From the NCBI RefSeq assembly GCF_002209485.1, contig NZ_NJIX01000002.1, forward strand, positions 248,001-312,000: a stretch of 64,000 bases of DNA. Direction: 5' to 3'. Position numbers and translations under genes: made by a program. A model generated the notes under the pieces. It was given only the letters and a program-made list of their open reading frames with translations. It searched no databases and had not been told where the DNA came from. This document shows, piece after piece, positions 16,078 through 24,890 of this stretch (position 1 is its first letter; the number at the start of each line of letters is the position of its first letter). Source of the stretch: Achromobacter sp. HZ34 (lineage in GTDB: Bacteria; Pseudomonadota; Gammaproteobacteria; Burkholderiales; Burkholderiaceae_B).

Positions 16078-17223
16078 ATGATTGGGCGACACCCTCTTTC
16101 GTCTCCATCGGAACGACCTGGCCGGCAGGTTGCGCGCGCGTGTATCGAATGCCTCGATTCGGCGGAAATGGCGCGCCTGTGCGAAAGGGCTACGCCTTAC
16201 GAGGCGTTCCACGCCATCGCCAAGCGCCTGAAGCAGGACGAAGCATTCGGCAGCGACGTCTTGCTTGTGAAGGCGACCGGGACAAGGACCGTCAGCCGGT
16301 CAGGGGCTGCGATCAGCGCAGCACTGGATGATGGGCACGTCAGCGCCTGGCCGCTCTGGTTTCGTCACGCAGAGGACGACTTCGACATGCCCCTCCTCTA
16401 CCTGCTGCGTTCCGATTCCGTCGCAAAGCTGCGTGCGGCGATGGGCGAAGCGATGGATCGCGCCATCCTGTGCAACGACGCCGAAACGGTGAAATCCCGA
16501 TGGCCCAAAGGCGTGCAACCGGGCGTACCCCTCTGGCTCGCCGGCAGCCCGGACAGCTTTCCCTACGATCCCGCCTCGGGCGCCGAAGCCTTGTCCATAC
16601 TACGTTCGGCCATGCAGGCCCTGTACGTCGACGACAAGCCAGGCTATTTCTACTTCACCCTGCACAATGCGGCGAGTGACGTCCCGGCCCCGCCGCAGGC
16701 CGATCTTGCGCACGCACCCAGGGGTATGTATCAGGTGACTCATGCCCCGCCATCCAATCGCAGGGTAATAAGGCTACTCGGCGCGGGCCAGGCCTTGTCC
16801 CGCGTCATGCTCGCCGCCGATGTCCTCAGGAATCAGTGGGGCGTCGACAGCGAGATTTGGAGTTGTCCAAGCTACACCTGCCTGGCACGGGAGGGCTACG
16901 CCGCGGAACGCTGGAATACGCTGCATCCTGCTGCAATGAAAAGGACTGCGCATGTCGAGGCCTGCCTCGGCGCCAACCGCAACCCCGTCCTGGCAATCAC
17001 AGGATACGGACAACATATTGCCGACCAGATCGGCAGGTTCGTCCCCTCCCGATTTGTTGCAATGGGATCGGACTCGCACCCGGGCCTGGCGGGATGTCCC
17101 GAAGTGGACTGGATCGTTGCTGTCGCGCTCAGAGTCCTCGGCGACGAGGGCATCGTGCCCTCGCACTGGGCTCACGAAGCGCTGCAGCGCCGTGCTTCCC
17201 GCGGCCGCGCAAAGCCGTCCTAA
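16078..17223 (+). CDS. AceE-like protein consisting of the E1 C-terminal half
   Basis: About 381 residues. From residue 150 onward it parallels the AceE C-terminal transketolase domain: ALYVDDKPGYFYFTLHN, then RLLGAGQALSRVMLAADVL, then EGYAAERWNTLHP. These align with the corresponding blocks of the E1 encoded at 9-12 kb. The thiamin-binding half (GDGE...NCN) and the GLQHDDGHSH block are absent. The N-terminal 140 residues are only faintly similar. It therefore cannot be a complete E1; a regulatory, structural or decayed role is possible. AAGG lies seven bases before ATG 16078; ATG 16036 is an alternative without an SD. Its stop overlaps the convergent LysR gene by 4 bp. Confidence 0.72.
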   Translation: MIGRHPLSSPSERPGRQVARACIECLDSAEMARLCERATPYEAFHAIAKRLKQDEAFGSDVLLVKATGTRTVSRSGAAISAALDDGHVSAWPLWFRHAEDDFDMPLLYLLRSDSVAKLRAAMGEAMDRAILCNDAETVKSRWPKGVQPGVPLWLAGSPDSFPYDPASGAEALSILRSAMQALYVDDKPGYFYFTLHNAASDVPAPPQADLAHAPRGMYQVTHAPPSNRRVIRLLGAGQALSRVMLAADVLRNQWGVDSEIWSCPSYTCLAREGYAAERWNTLHPAAMKRTAHVEACLGANRNPVLAITGYGQHIADQIGRFVPSRFVAMGSDSHPGLAGCPEVDWIVAVALRVLGDEGIVPSHWAHEALQRRASRGRAKPS

Positions 17224-18077
17224 CCCCGTACCGCGCTGCGAAAGGCTGCCGCGAGTGCGCCTAGCGCATCCCGCCCCCGCCCGTCCTTGACTCTCGAATA
17301 GAGTAGAACGGGAAGCCGGGGCAGCTCGGGCAGCCCCAGCTTGGGACCGACGTCGAGGGCGCCGAAGGGAACCATGCGCGGCGACAAGGCGGCGACGCCC
17401 AGCCCGGCCATGACGGCAGCGGCCACGGCCATTACCCCGCCTCCCACAAAGACTTCGGTCCAGGCAATACCTGCCTCGTCGAGCAGCTCCTCGGCCATTG
17501 CGCGCACGCCGCAAGGCGCTGCCATCGTGGCAAGCGGTAGCGGCTCGCCCGCGCGATGTTCCCAGCCGGGGACGGCAAACCAGCCGAATTTTTCTTCCGC
17601 GATCATCTCGCCATCGCTGCGGTCGACGTGCTGGCGCACCAACACCGTATCCAGCTCGCGCCTGTCGAAGTCGTGCAACAAGTCACCCGACGAACCAATC
17701 CGGATTTCGATAAGCAGTTGCGGATTCTGGCTATTCATGCGGGCGATGAGCGCGGGAAGCTCTGGCCCCGCCACATGGTCGCTGATGCCGATGGCCAGCC
17801 GTTGCCGCGCGCTGACAGCGACAGACAGCGCGCGTTCATGCGCTTCCAGGAGTGCTCGCGCGTGGACCAGGAAAGCGGCGCCCTGCCCTGAAAGCTCGAC
17901 ATGCCTGGGGGTACGTTCGACCAGCCGGGCGCCCAGCCTTTCTTCCAGACGCTTCAGCTTCAGGCTGACCGCGGCCTGCGTGGTCCGAAGCGCCTCCGCT
18001 GCCCGCGTAAAGCTGCCCAATTCCGCAATGCGGACAAATGCCCTGACGGCATCGAGATCCAGGGTGCGCTCAGCCAT
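17220..18077 (-). CDS. LysR-family transcriptional regulator
   Basis: A 285-residue LysR protein with HTH LDAVRAFVRIAELGSFTRAA, TTQAAVSLKLKRLEERLGAR, and a standard effector domain (QLLIEIRIGSSGDLLHDF). It is divergent from a tautomerase gene with 88 bp between them. That gap contains TTATC-N6-GATAA and a second TTATC, consistent with LysR control of the tautomerase. Its 3' end overlaps the E1-like gene by four bases. Confidence 0.88.
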   Translation of the reverse strand: MAERTLDLDAVRAFVRIAELGSFTRAAEALRTTQAAVSLKLKRLEERLGARLVERTPRHVELSGQGAAFLVHARALLEAHERALSVAVSARQRLAIGISDHVAGPELPALIARMNSQNPQLLIEIRIGSSGDLLHDFDRRELDTVLVRQHVDRSDGEMIAEEKFGWFAVPGWEHRAGEPLPLATMAAPCGVRAMAEELLDEAGIAWTEVFVGGGVMAVAAAVMAGLGVAALSPRMVPFGALDVGPKLGLPELPRLPVLLYSRVKDGRGRDALGALAAAFRSAVRG

Positions 18078-18112
18078 TCTTATTGCTTATCTTTGAAATA
18101 AACACTCATAGC

Positions 18113-18128
18113 TTATCAGAATAGATAA
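18113..18128. promoter_or_regulatory. Putative LysR operator (TTATC-N6-GATAA)
   Basis: A 5-bp inverted repeat with a 6-bp spacer in the AT-rich gap between the LysR gene and the tautomerase gene. An extra GCTTATC half-site lies at 18085-18091. The T-N11-A-like spacing supports LysR binding by inference. Confidence 0.45.
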
Positions 18129-18165
18129 TAGCCAGCACGGCAATCAACCGACAAAGGAAATCACC

Positions 18166-18546
18166 ATGCCACTCGTTCATATCTCATTGCGTTCCGGAAA
18201 ACCGGAAGCCTATCGGCAGGCCATCTTCGACGGCGTCTACCAGGCATTGCAGGACACCTTCGATGTGCCCGAAGACGATCAGTTCATGGCCCTGACCGAG
18301 CACGAGGCCGCGAACTTCCGCTACGGCAAGTCCTACCTCGATGTCGCGCGCAGCGATGACGTCGTCTACATCCAGATCACCGCGAACAATACTCGCAGCA
18401 TCGATCAGAAGAAAGCGCTGTTCCAACGCATCGCGGAATTACTCGGCGAACAACCAGGCATCCGTCGTGAAGACGTCTTCATCAACATCGTGGAGGTGTT
18501 GAAGGAGAATTGGTCGCTGGGGAACGGCGTCGCGCAATACGCCTGA
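18166..18546 (+). CDS. Tautomerase-family protein
   Basis: A 126-residue protein beginning MPLVHISLRSGKPEAYRQAI, so Pro becomes N-terminal after Met removal, as required for the catalytic base of 4-oxalocrotonate tautomerase superfamily enzymes. The length is double that of 4-OT (about 62 residues) and fits the fused two-module tautomerase group. FINIVEVLKENWSLGNG near the end is typical of that group. The reaction could be keto-enol tautomerisation or dehalogenation of a catabolic intermediate. The divergent LysR gene is its likely regulator. AAAGGAAA precedes the ATG. Confidence 0.85.
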   Translation: MPLVHISLRSGKPEAYRQAIFDGVYQALQDTFDVPEDDQFMALTEHEAANFRYGKSYLDVARSDDVVYIQITANNTRSIDQKKALFQRIAELLGEQPGIRREDVFINIVEVLKENWSLGNGVAQYA

Positions 18547-18645
18547 GCGCATGAAGAAAGTCTCCTATACTGCGCGGCTGGGCCAACCCGAAATGCTCCC
18601 CTGGGCAGCCAGGGTTGAGCCAACCCCCGGTATCCAGGAGACAGC

Positions 18646-19122
18646 ATGAGTGTGCATTCGGTACGCGCGTTTTTCGCGGAGCGCCATCCCGAGATCGAAA
18701 TCGAAGAGTTCGACACGAGTACCGCCACGGTCGCCCTTGCCGCCGCCGCGCTATCGGTGACCGAGGGGCAAATCGCCAAGACCCTGGCGCTGCGGGTCGA
18801 AGACAGGGCCATCCTGGTGGTCATGCGCGGCGACTCGCGCCTGGACAACAAGAAGTTCAAGACAGCCTTCGGCACCAAGGCGCGCATGGTTGGCACCGAA
18901 GACGTCGAACAACTGACGGGCCATCCCGTCGGCGGCGTTTGCCCGTTCGGGCTCGCGACGCCTCTGCAGGTCTACTGCGATGTGTCGCTGAAGCAGTTCG
19001 ACGTGGTCTTCCCCGCGGCCGGGTCAAAGAATACCGCTGTGCGTATCGAACCTGAACACATGGCCACGCTCGTCGGCGCCGAATGGATCGACGTCGCGCT
19101 TGCTCCCGAGGCTGGCTTTTGA
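18646..19122 (+). CDS. YbaK/EbsC-family aminoacyl-tRNA deacylase
   Basis: A 158-residue protein of the YbaK/ProX editing fold: EGQIAKTLALRV carries the conserved Lys, RLDNKKFKTAFG follows, and GGVCPFGLATPLQVYCD is the signature GGxxPxG region. Relatives deacylate mischarged tRNAs (Cys-tRNA-Pro for YbaK, Ala-tRNA-Pro for ProX); this shorter member's specificity is unclear. CAGGAGAC lies just before the ATG. It is 99 bp downstream of the tautomerase but has no evident functional link to it. Confidence 0.85.
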   Translation: MSVHSVRAFFAERHPEIEIEEFDTSTATVALAAAALSVTEGQIAKTLALRVEDRAILVVMRGDSRLDNKKFKTAFGTKARMVGTEDVEQLTGHPVGGVCPFGLATPLQVYCDVSLKQFDVVFPAAGSKNTAVRIEPEHMATLVGAEWIDVALAPEAGF

Positions 19123-19136
19123 CGGAGCTGGATCGC

Positions 19137-19700
19137 TCAACGCTTCCCGATGCCATCGATGAACAGGTCGACCAGATGACCGACGCGCGATGCCGCCGTG
19201 CCCCCTTGCTCGACGGCAAGAGAAACTGCCATGACGACGCACACGAGATCGTCGACTGAAACATCCTTGCGTATGACCCCTGCCTTTTGCGCGCGCTGCA
19301 GCAAGCGCTGGCCTTCTTCCTGGCCAGCCTGGCAGCCCGCGGTCCCGCACTTCAACACCGTACCCAGCGACGCAGCCAAGCCACGGTAGTGACTGGCGTG
19401 CGCCACCAGGTCCCTGACGAAGGCGCGTATCGAAGCGCTGGGCTCCATCATGTCATCCCGCGCCTGGCTGGCCGCCGCGAGCGACAACATGCGCTCGTCA
19501 CTGGTAGCGGCGAGTAGCGCCTCGCGCGTCGGGAAGCGGCGATACAGCGTCCCGATGCCGACTTTCGCGCGTTTGGCGACTTCGTCCAGCGACGCATCCG
19601 CGCCCCGCTCAAGGAAAACCTCTTCCGCCGCCGCCAGGATGCGCTCGCGATTGCGCGCTGCGTCAGCCCGCAATGGCGCGTCTTCGATTTTGTTCGTCAT
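19137..19700 (-). CDS. TetR-family transcriptional repressor
   Basis: A 187-residue TetR protein. The HTH is standard: NRERILAAAEEVFLERG, ASLDEVAKRAKVGIGTLYRR, FPTREALL. The C-terminal ligand domain contains ASLGTVLKCGTAGCQAG, typical of a TetR group often encoded next to short-chain dehydrogenases. It diverges from two SDR genes with 78 bp between. A perfect AAGTGGAG-N5-CTCCACTT palindrome overlaps the SDR promoter start region, a clear candidate operator. The ligand is unknown. ATG at 19700 puts the HTH at the usual distance from the N-terminus. Confidence 0.9.
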   Translation of the reverse strand: MTNKIEDAPLRADAARNRERILAAAEEVFLERGADASLDEVAKRAKVGIGTLYRRFPTREALLAATSDERMLSLAAASQARDDMMEPSASIRAFVRDLVAHASHYRGLAASLGTVLKCGTAGCQAGQEEGQRLLQRAQKAGVIRKDVSVDDLVCVVMAVSLAVEQGGTAASRVGHLVDLFIDGIGKR

Positions 19701-19712
19701 TCTTGGTCTCGA

Positions 19713-19742
19713 TTGCCAAAGCGGATGATACCTCCATATAAT
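19713..19742 (+). promoter_or_regulatory. Sigma-70 promoter of the SDR operon
   Basis: TTGCCA (19713-19718) and a perfect TATAAT (19737-19742) are separated by 18 bp, ahead of the SDR gene at 19779. The TetR palindrome starts right after the -10, so bound repressor would cover the start site. Confidence 0.65.
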
Positions 19743-19763
19743 AAGTGGAGTAATTCTCCACTT
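19743..19763. promoter_or_regulatory. TetR operator, perfect palindrome AAGTGGAG-N5-CTCCACTT
   Basis: Two perfect 8-bp arms with a TAATT spacer lie between the TetR gene and the divergent SDR operon and abut the -10 box. Position and symmetry make it the probable binding site of the TetR protein at 19137-19700. Confidence 0.75.
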
Positions 19764-19778
19764 AAGGAACGAACAACG

Positions 19779-20528
19779 ATGACCAGGCGTTTCGAGAACA
19801 AAGTCGTAGCGATTACCGGCGGCACCGAGGGCATAGGCCTGGCGACCGCCAAATGCTTCGCAGCCGAAGGCGCAAGGGTTTACGTGACGGGTCGCCGCGC
19901 GGACCGCGTGGACGAAGCAGTGCGTGAAATTGGCAATGGTGCCGCCGGCGTGCAGGGCGACGCCGCCAATCTTGAGGATCTGGATCGGCTCTACGGCCGC
20001 ATCCGGGATGAGCACGGCAAGCTGGATGTCGTTTTCGCCAATGCCGGGATCGCAGGGTCCGAGCCACGGCCCCTGGGTACCATCGCCGAAAAAGACTTTG
20101 ACCAGATCTTCGGCCTGAATGTACGTGGCCTGCTGTTTACGGTGCAGAAGGCCCTGCCACTGCTGGCCAGTGGTAGCGCTATCGTCCTCAACGGATCGGT
20201 GGCGGGCAGCAAGGGCTTCCCCGATCAATCGCTCTACAACGCCACCAAGGCGGCGGTGCGTTCCTTCGCGCGCAGCTGGACGGCCGACCTGAAGGAACGG
20301 GGCATACGTGTGAATGTCGTATCTCCGGGCGGGACCGACACGCGCCTGATGCGCGATTACCTCGACACGCGCCCCGGCATCGAGGATGCGCTGAAACAGA
20401 TGGTGCCGCTCGCACGCTTGGGCCAACCCGATGAAATCGCCCGCGCCGTGCTCTTTTTGGCGTCGGCCGAAAGCAGCTACATCGCGGGCGCCGAACTGTT
20501 CGTGGACGGCGGCGCGGTCGCCATCTGA
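19779..20528 (+). CDS. Short-chain dehydrogenase/reductase (SDR)
   Basis: A 249-residue classical SDR. The Rossmann motif TGGTEGIG is near residue 13, NAG is present at VVFANAG, the catalytic Ser lies in LNGSVAG, and the YxxxK motif is in SLYNATKAAVRS. FVDGGAVAI closes the protein. SDRs of this type reduce or oxidise carbonyl or alcohol groups with NAD(P)(H). ATG 19779 has AAGGA ten bases upstream. It is the first gene after the TetR operator and is followed 25 bp later by a second SDR, so both are probably induced by the same ligand. The substrate is unknown. Confidence 0.9.
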   Translation: MTRRFENKVVAITGGTEGIGLATAKCFAAEGARVYVTGRRADRVDEAVREIGNGAAGVQGDAANLEDLDRLYGRIRDEHGKLDVVFANAGIAGSEPRPLGTIAEKDFDQIFGLNVRGLLFTVQKALPLLASGSAIVLNGSVAGSKGFPDQSLYNATKAAVRSFARSWTADLKERGIRVNVVSPGGTDTRLMRDYLDTRPGIEDALKQMVPLARLGQPDEIARAVLFLASAESSYIAGAELFVDGGAVAI

Positions 20529-20553
20529 TCCCATTCACTGAAGGAGTACTTTC

Positions 20554-21297
20554 ATGGCGACTGAGAAAATTGCCCTCGTGACCGGTGCCAACAAAGGAAT
20601 CGGACGGGAGACCGCCCGCCAGCTTGGCGCGCTCGGCCACACGGTCTGGCTGGGCAGCCGCGACGAAGCGCGTGGCAAACAGGCCGCCGAAGCGCTGCAG
20701 CGTGAGGGGATTCGAGCGCATTTCGTCCAACTCGACATCACCGATGATGCTAGCGTCCGCGCCGCTGCCGCCCGCATCGAAGCGGAATCGAAGCGCCTCG
20801 ATATTTTGGTCAACAACGCCGGCATAGGCTCGGGCCTGGCGTCTCCACCCAGCGAAGAAAGCATCGACGACATGCAAAGCATGTTCGACGTCAATTTCTT
20901 TGGCACCGTGCGCGCCACGCAGGCGTTCCTGCCTTTGCTGCGCAAATCCGAGGGCGCCCGCATCGTCATGCTGAGTAGCGGCCTTGGCTCCATCACCCTC
21001 ACCGGCGATATGAAAGCCCCGACCTGGGGGCTCCATGCCACCGGCTACTCGGCATCCAAATCCGCCCTCAACATGTATACGGTCAAGCTGGCGAAGGAAG
21101 TGCTGAGCGAAGGGATCAAGGTCAATGCGGCCTGCCCCGGGTCGGTGGCCACCGATATGGGCGGCGCGCATGCGCCCCGCTCCGTCGAACAAGGCGCCGT
21201 GATTGCCGTGCGCCTGGCTACGCTAGGATGGATGGGCCCTACCGGCGGCTTCTTCCACGATGGAGATGGCCCCGGCCTGGCTCCCTACGGGTGGTGA
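20554..21297 (+). CDS. Short-chain dehydrogenase/reductase, carbonyl-reductase type
   Basis: A 247-residue SDR with TGANKGIGRETA at the cofactor site, LVNNAGIGSGL, MLSSGLGSITL, and the catalytic pair in TGYSASKSALNMY. CPGSVATDMGG and the short end GGFFHDGDGPG resemble NADPH carbonyl reductases. AAGGAG lies ten bases before the ATG, and only 25 bp separate it from the preceding SDR, indicating a shared TetR-controlled operon. Which carbonyl compound is reduced is not evident. Confidence 0.88.
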   Translation: MATEKIALVTGANKGIGRETARQLGALGHTVWLGSRDEARGKQAAEALQREGIRAHFVQLDITDDASVRAAAARIEAESKRLDILVNNAGIGSGLASPPSEESIDDMQSMFDVNFFGTVRATQAFLPLLRKSEGARIVMLSSGLGSITLTGDMKAPTWGLHATGYSASKSALNMYTVKLAKEVLSEGIKVNAACPGSVATDMGGAHAPRSVEQGAVIAVRLATLGWMGPTGGFFHDGDGPGLAPYGW

Positions 21298-21354
21298 TGC
21301 GCCGCTAGCGTGCACAGGCAATCGCCTGCCAGGCGAGGTGCGCCATCCATTTTG

Positions 21355-23307
21355 TCAACCCGCCCGCGCGAAATCCGGCGTCAGGCCCTGCAAAACAGCC
21401 GGATCCGCCAACGGCAGCGTCATGGACGACGGGTGCTGCTTCGATAGGTGCAGGGTGTTCACCGCAATCCGCGTGACGCGCGCATCGGCCGCCGACTCGC
21501 CGGTGTTGGGGTTGACGTCGTACTTCGGAAAATTGCTGCTGGCGATATCCAGGCGGATGCGGTGTCCTTGCTTGAACAGGTTGCAAGTGGCAAACGGCTC
21601 GATGGTGATGGCATATACCTTGCCTTGTTCGAGCGCCGTCGCCTTCTCCCACGACTCGTGGAAGCGGCAGCGGAATATGCCGTCGGTAATGTTCAACGCA
21701 TAGCCTTCGGGATAATCCGCGCTGGGTGGATAGACATCGACCAGCTTGGCCGTGAAGTCGGTGTCGGGCGCATCCGAGGATATGAACAGCCGCACCGTCA
21801 CGGGCCCGATGACGGCGACGTCCTTGTCCAGCACGTCGGTCTGGAACACCACCACATCGTCGCGCGCCGCCAGCGGCATGCCAGGATGGTCGCACCCGAA
21901 GAAACGTTCGTCTTCGCGCTGGTCGAAGCCGCCGCCGGAAAACACCGGCTCACCGGACGTCAGCGAGCCGCCGATCGTCGGCACCGGACGGCGGGGATCC
22001 GAAGCATACGAGATGCACGCATTGCCGGACGCAGGCTGTTGCGTAGACAGGCCGCCGTCGGCGTGCAAATAGAACGCCGTATCCGTCGCTTCGGGCAGGG
22101 GCCACCCCGCGGCGGTTATCCAGCGCCCGCCATGTTCGAAGCGCCCGTGCGCATTACGCCGGCCGCTGCCGCCGCCCATCAGGAACAGGCGCGCTACCGG
22201 GTCATCCATACCCGTTAGCGCGACGGCAGGCGCAAGACCGCCTGCTGAAGCGGCGCCTGCCCCATCGTCGCCCGCCACAGCGCCCTTCAGCCAACGATCG
22301 AACCACGCCAGCCTGAATGCCAGCCAGTGTTCGGCAAGATGGCCGTCCAGCTTCGCCGCCTCGCCAAAATCGGCGTCGCCCGAATACGGGGTGTTGCGGT
22401 CGCCGTGCAACCAGGGTCCCATGATCAGGCGTACCGGCGCACTGCGCCCCTGCGTCAGCCCATGGTAATTTTCCATCGTCGTACGCACATACGCGTCGTA
22501 CCAGCTGGACATCAACGCTATCGGGATATCCGGGATTTTGTCGTAGTAGCCTTGCGCGTAGATGCCCGTGCGGCGCCACGACTCGTCGAACGTATCGGCG
22601 CGCCATTGCTCGAACAGGTAGTCCTCGTACTCCGGCACAAACTTCAGCGGCGAATGCCCCGGTCGCCAAGGCATGCGTGTGAACCACTGCTTGATGTCCT
22701 GCGCGTCCAGCGCCGCGGCAACCAGCGGATCGCGCTGCGCGGCAGGGCTGAGCCGGGCTTGCTTGAAAGCCCAGGTGGCCTGTTTCAGTTCGAATGCCCC
22801 CGACTGCCGGATGCCGCATTGGTACCCATTGGAGAAGCCACCGGAGTCCAGCACCATGCAGGCCAGGCCGGGCGGATTCAGGCAGGCCGCTGCCATCTGG
22901 GTATGGGCCGCGTAGGACAGGCCCATCGTGCCTATCCTTGCACACCAGGGCTGCTGCGCGATCCACGCCAACGCGTCGTAGCCGTCTTCGCCATCGGACA
23001 GATACTTCACGAAGTGGCCTTCCGAGCCGTAGCGCCCCCGGCAATCCTGGAAGACCACCGCATAGCCACGCGCCACGAAATATTGCGCCACCTCGCCACG
23101 GGGCACGCCCTGGCGGTCGCCGATGCGTTCGGACCGTGATACCTCGGCCTTGCCATAGGGGGTGCGCTCGACGATCGTGGGCAAGGGCACGTCGTGGCCC
23201 GGCCGGTAGCCCGCCGGCAGGTAGATGTCCGTGGCCAGGCGCACGCCGTCACGCATCGTGACCATGACGTCGCCCAGTAATTCATAGCCAGTGGTGGCGC
23301 TGCTCAT
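21355..23307 (-). CDS. CocE/NonD-family alpha/beta hydrolase
   Basis: A 650-residue protein of the X-Pro dipeptidyl-peptidase/cocaine esterase type. MVTMRDGVRLATDIYLP opens the hydrolase domain, QDCRGRYGSEG is the oxyanion region, and IGTMGLSYAAHTQ holds the nucleophile Ser (about residue 131; the usual final Gly of GxSYxG is Ala here). A C-terminal jelly-roll follows, with VIGPVTVRLFISSDAPDTDF. Such enzymes cleave esters, amides or proline peptides. Its ATG overlaps the TGA of the preceding peptide-type binding protein by four bases, so the two are coupled and hydrolase and uptake probably serve one substrate. Confidence 0.88.
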   Translation of the reverse strand: MSSATTGYELLGDVMVTMRDGVRLATDIYLPAGYRPGHDVPLPTIVERTPYGKAEVSRSERIGDRQGVPRGEVAQYFVARGYAVVFQDCRGRYGSEGHFVKYLSDGEDGYDALAWIAQQPWCARIGTMGLSYAAHTQMAAACLNPPGLACMVLDSGGFSNGYQCGIRQSGAFELKQATWAFKQARLSPAAQRDPLVAAALDAQDIKQWFTRMPWRPGHSPLKFVPEYEDYLFEQWRADTFDESWRRTGIYAQGYYDKIPDIPIALMSSWYDAYVRTTMENYHGLTQGRSAPVRLIMGPWLHGDRNTPYSGDADFGEAAKLDGHLAEHWLAFRLAWFDRWLKGAVAGDDGAGAASAGGLAPAVALTGMDDPVARLFLMGGGSGRRNAHGRFEHGGRWITAAGWPLPEATDTAFYLHADGGLSTQQPASGNACISYASDPRRPVPTIGGSLTSGEPVFSGGGFDQREDERFFGCDHPGMPLAARDDVVVFQTDVLDKDVAVIGPVTVRLFISSDAPDTDFTAKLVDVYPPSADYPEGYALNITDGIFRCRFHESWEKATALEQGKVYAITIEPFATCNLFKQGHRIRLDIASSNFPKYDVNPNTGESAADARVTRIAVNTLHLSKQHPSSMTLPLADPAVLQGLTPDFARAG

Positions 23308-24890
23308 TTCTGCTCCTCTATGTACTGGGCCGACGTGCGTTCCAGCTTGTTGGCGTGGAAGATGATCCCTTTTCGGGCCGCCCACTCGGCCACGGGAAAG
23401 TACAGCGGCACCACTGCCACGTCGTTGAAGGCGGTTTCGGCCGCCTGCCGCAGCAACGCGTTTCTCTGCGCCGGGTCGAATTGCGACGAGGCCTGCGCCA
23501 GCAGGCTGTCGAAGCGCGGATTGGAATAGCGCGACCGGTTGAAAGCACCAGTGCCCTTGTCCGCGTCAAATGTCGCCAGCACGTTGGTCAGGCCGTTGGC
23601 CGAGTCGCTGGTGCTGTTGCCGTACGAAAAGATGAACGCGCTGTAGGTTTGCTTGGCGGCGGCGCCGGCATAGATGTTGTAGGGCTGCGGTACCACCCCA
23701 TTGACCTTGATACCGCCACGGGCCAGCATCTGGCCCATGGCCTGGCCGATTTCGCTGTCGCCGAAAAAGCGGTCGTTGGAGGTATGGATGGTGATACCGA
23801 AGCCATTGGGATAACCCGCTGCAGCCAGCAGCGCCTTTGCCGCCGCCGGGTCAAATTTCGGCGCGGGCAAGGCCGGCGAATAACCGCCCAATCCTTCGGG
23901 CACCATCTGTCCCGCCGGCACGCCGGCACCGCTCAGCAGGCGTGCCGTTATCGGTTCGCGCATGATCAGGGCAGAAATCGCCTGGCGCACCCGCACGTCC
24001 TTCAACGGGTTGACCGACATGGGCTTGCCGGCTGCATCCGTAATGAACGGACTGCGGTCGCGGGCCGAGTCCAGCGCCAGGTAGATCAGGCGCGCCGATG
24101 GCGACGAAAAGACGCTGACGGCGGGATTGGTCTTCAGCTTGGCGGCGTCGTTGGGCGGAACGCTGTCGATCAGGTCCACCGTACCGGACAGCAAGGCCGA
24201 GACGCGGGTTGCGCCGTTGCCGATATAACGGATGGTCAGGCTTTCGAAATCCGGCTTGCGGCCCCAATAGTCATCGTTGCGCACCAGTTCCAGCCGATCG
24301 CCGGGCTGCCAGTGCTTGAATTTGTAGGGGCCGGTGCCGATGGCAGCCGTGCCACGGTTGAAATCCTCGTTCTTCTTCCCATCTGCCGCATGCCTGGCCA
24401 GTATGTACACCAGGCCGATCTGCTCCATGAAGTCCGGCACCGCACCCTTGGTGTGGAAGCGCAACGTCGAGCCATCGACGATGTCGATCTTGTCGATGCT
24501 GCGCACCGCCCCCGTGAAAGGCGCCGGGCTGTTGGCCACGCTGTTCGCGCGCTGCATGGAAAACACCACGTCTTCAGGCGTCAACGGCGTGCCGTCGTGG
24601 AATTTCACGCCCTGGCGCAGCTTGATTTCCCAGGTATCGGGCGCGCTGGCCTTCCAGGACACGGCCAGCCCGGGCTGCACCTGCATGTTCTCGTCGGTAG
24701 ACACCAGGCGGTCGAAGATGTTTTCCGCCGCGGCCTGGTTGTTGCCCGTGCGCGAAAACAGCGGGTCCATGGAAGACGGCTCGGCGGCGACGGCGATGGT
24801 CAGTGGTCGGGCCGCCGCCGGCGCGGCTGCCCCTGCCAGCGTGACGGCCAGCGCCAATGTCAGACCGGCACGGCGGGTGGCTTCGATCAT
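23304..24890 (-). CDS. ABC transporter peptide-type periplasmic binding protein (SBP family 5)
   Basis: A 528-residue DppA/OppA-like protein with an N-terminal signal (LTLALAVTLAGAAAPAAA, cleavage near residue 27). The family-5 pattern starts at TIAVAAEPSSMDPLFSR; WEIKLRQGVKFHDGTPLTPEDV is also diagnostic. It should bind a peptide or other oligomeric solute in the periplasm. No permease or ATPase genes are adjacent, so it must share a transporter encoded elsewhere. AAGGAAAA precedes the ATG. The next gene, a CocE hydrolase, is translationally coupled, and a LysR gene diverges upstream. Confidence 0.9.
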   Translation of the reverse strand: MIEATRRAGLTLALAVTLAGAAAPAAARPLTIAVAAEPSSMDPLFSRTGNNQAAAENIFDRLVSTDENMQVQPGLAVSWKASAPDTWEIKLRQGVKFHDGTPLTPEDVVFSMQRANSVANSPAPFTGAVRSIDKIDIVDGSTLRFHTKGAVPDFMEQIGLVYILARHAADGKKNEDFNRGTAAIGTGPYKFKHWQPGDRLELVRNDDYWGRKPDFESLTIRYIGNGATRVSALLSGTVDLIDSVPPNDAAKLKTNPAVSVFSSPSARLIYLALDSARDRSPFITDAAGKPMSVNPLKDVRVRQAISALIMREPITARLLSGAGVPAGQMVPEGLGGYSPALPAPKFDPAAAKALLAAAGYPNGFGITIHTSNDRFFGDSEIGQAMGQMLARGGIKVNGVVPQPYNIYAGAAAKQTYSAFIFSYGNSTSDSANGLTNVLATFDADKGTGAFNRSRYSNPRFDSLLAQASSQFDPAQRNALLRQAAETAFNDVAVVPLYFPVAEWAARKGIIFHANKLERTSAQYIEEQK

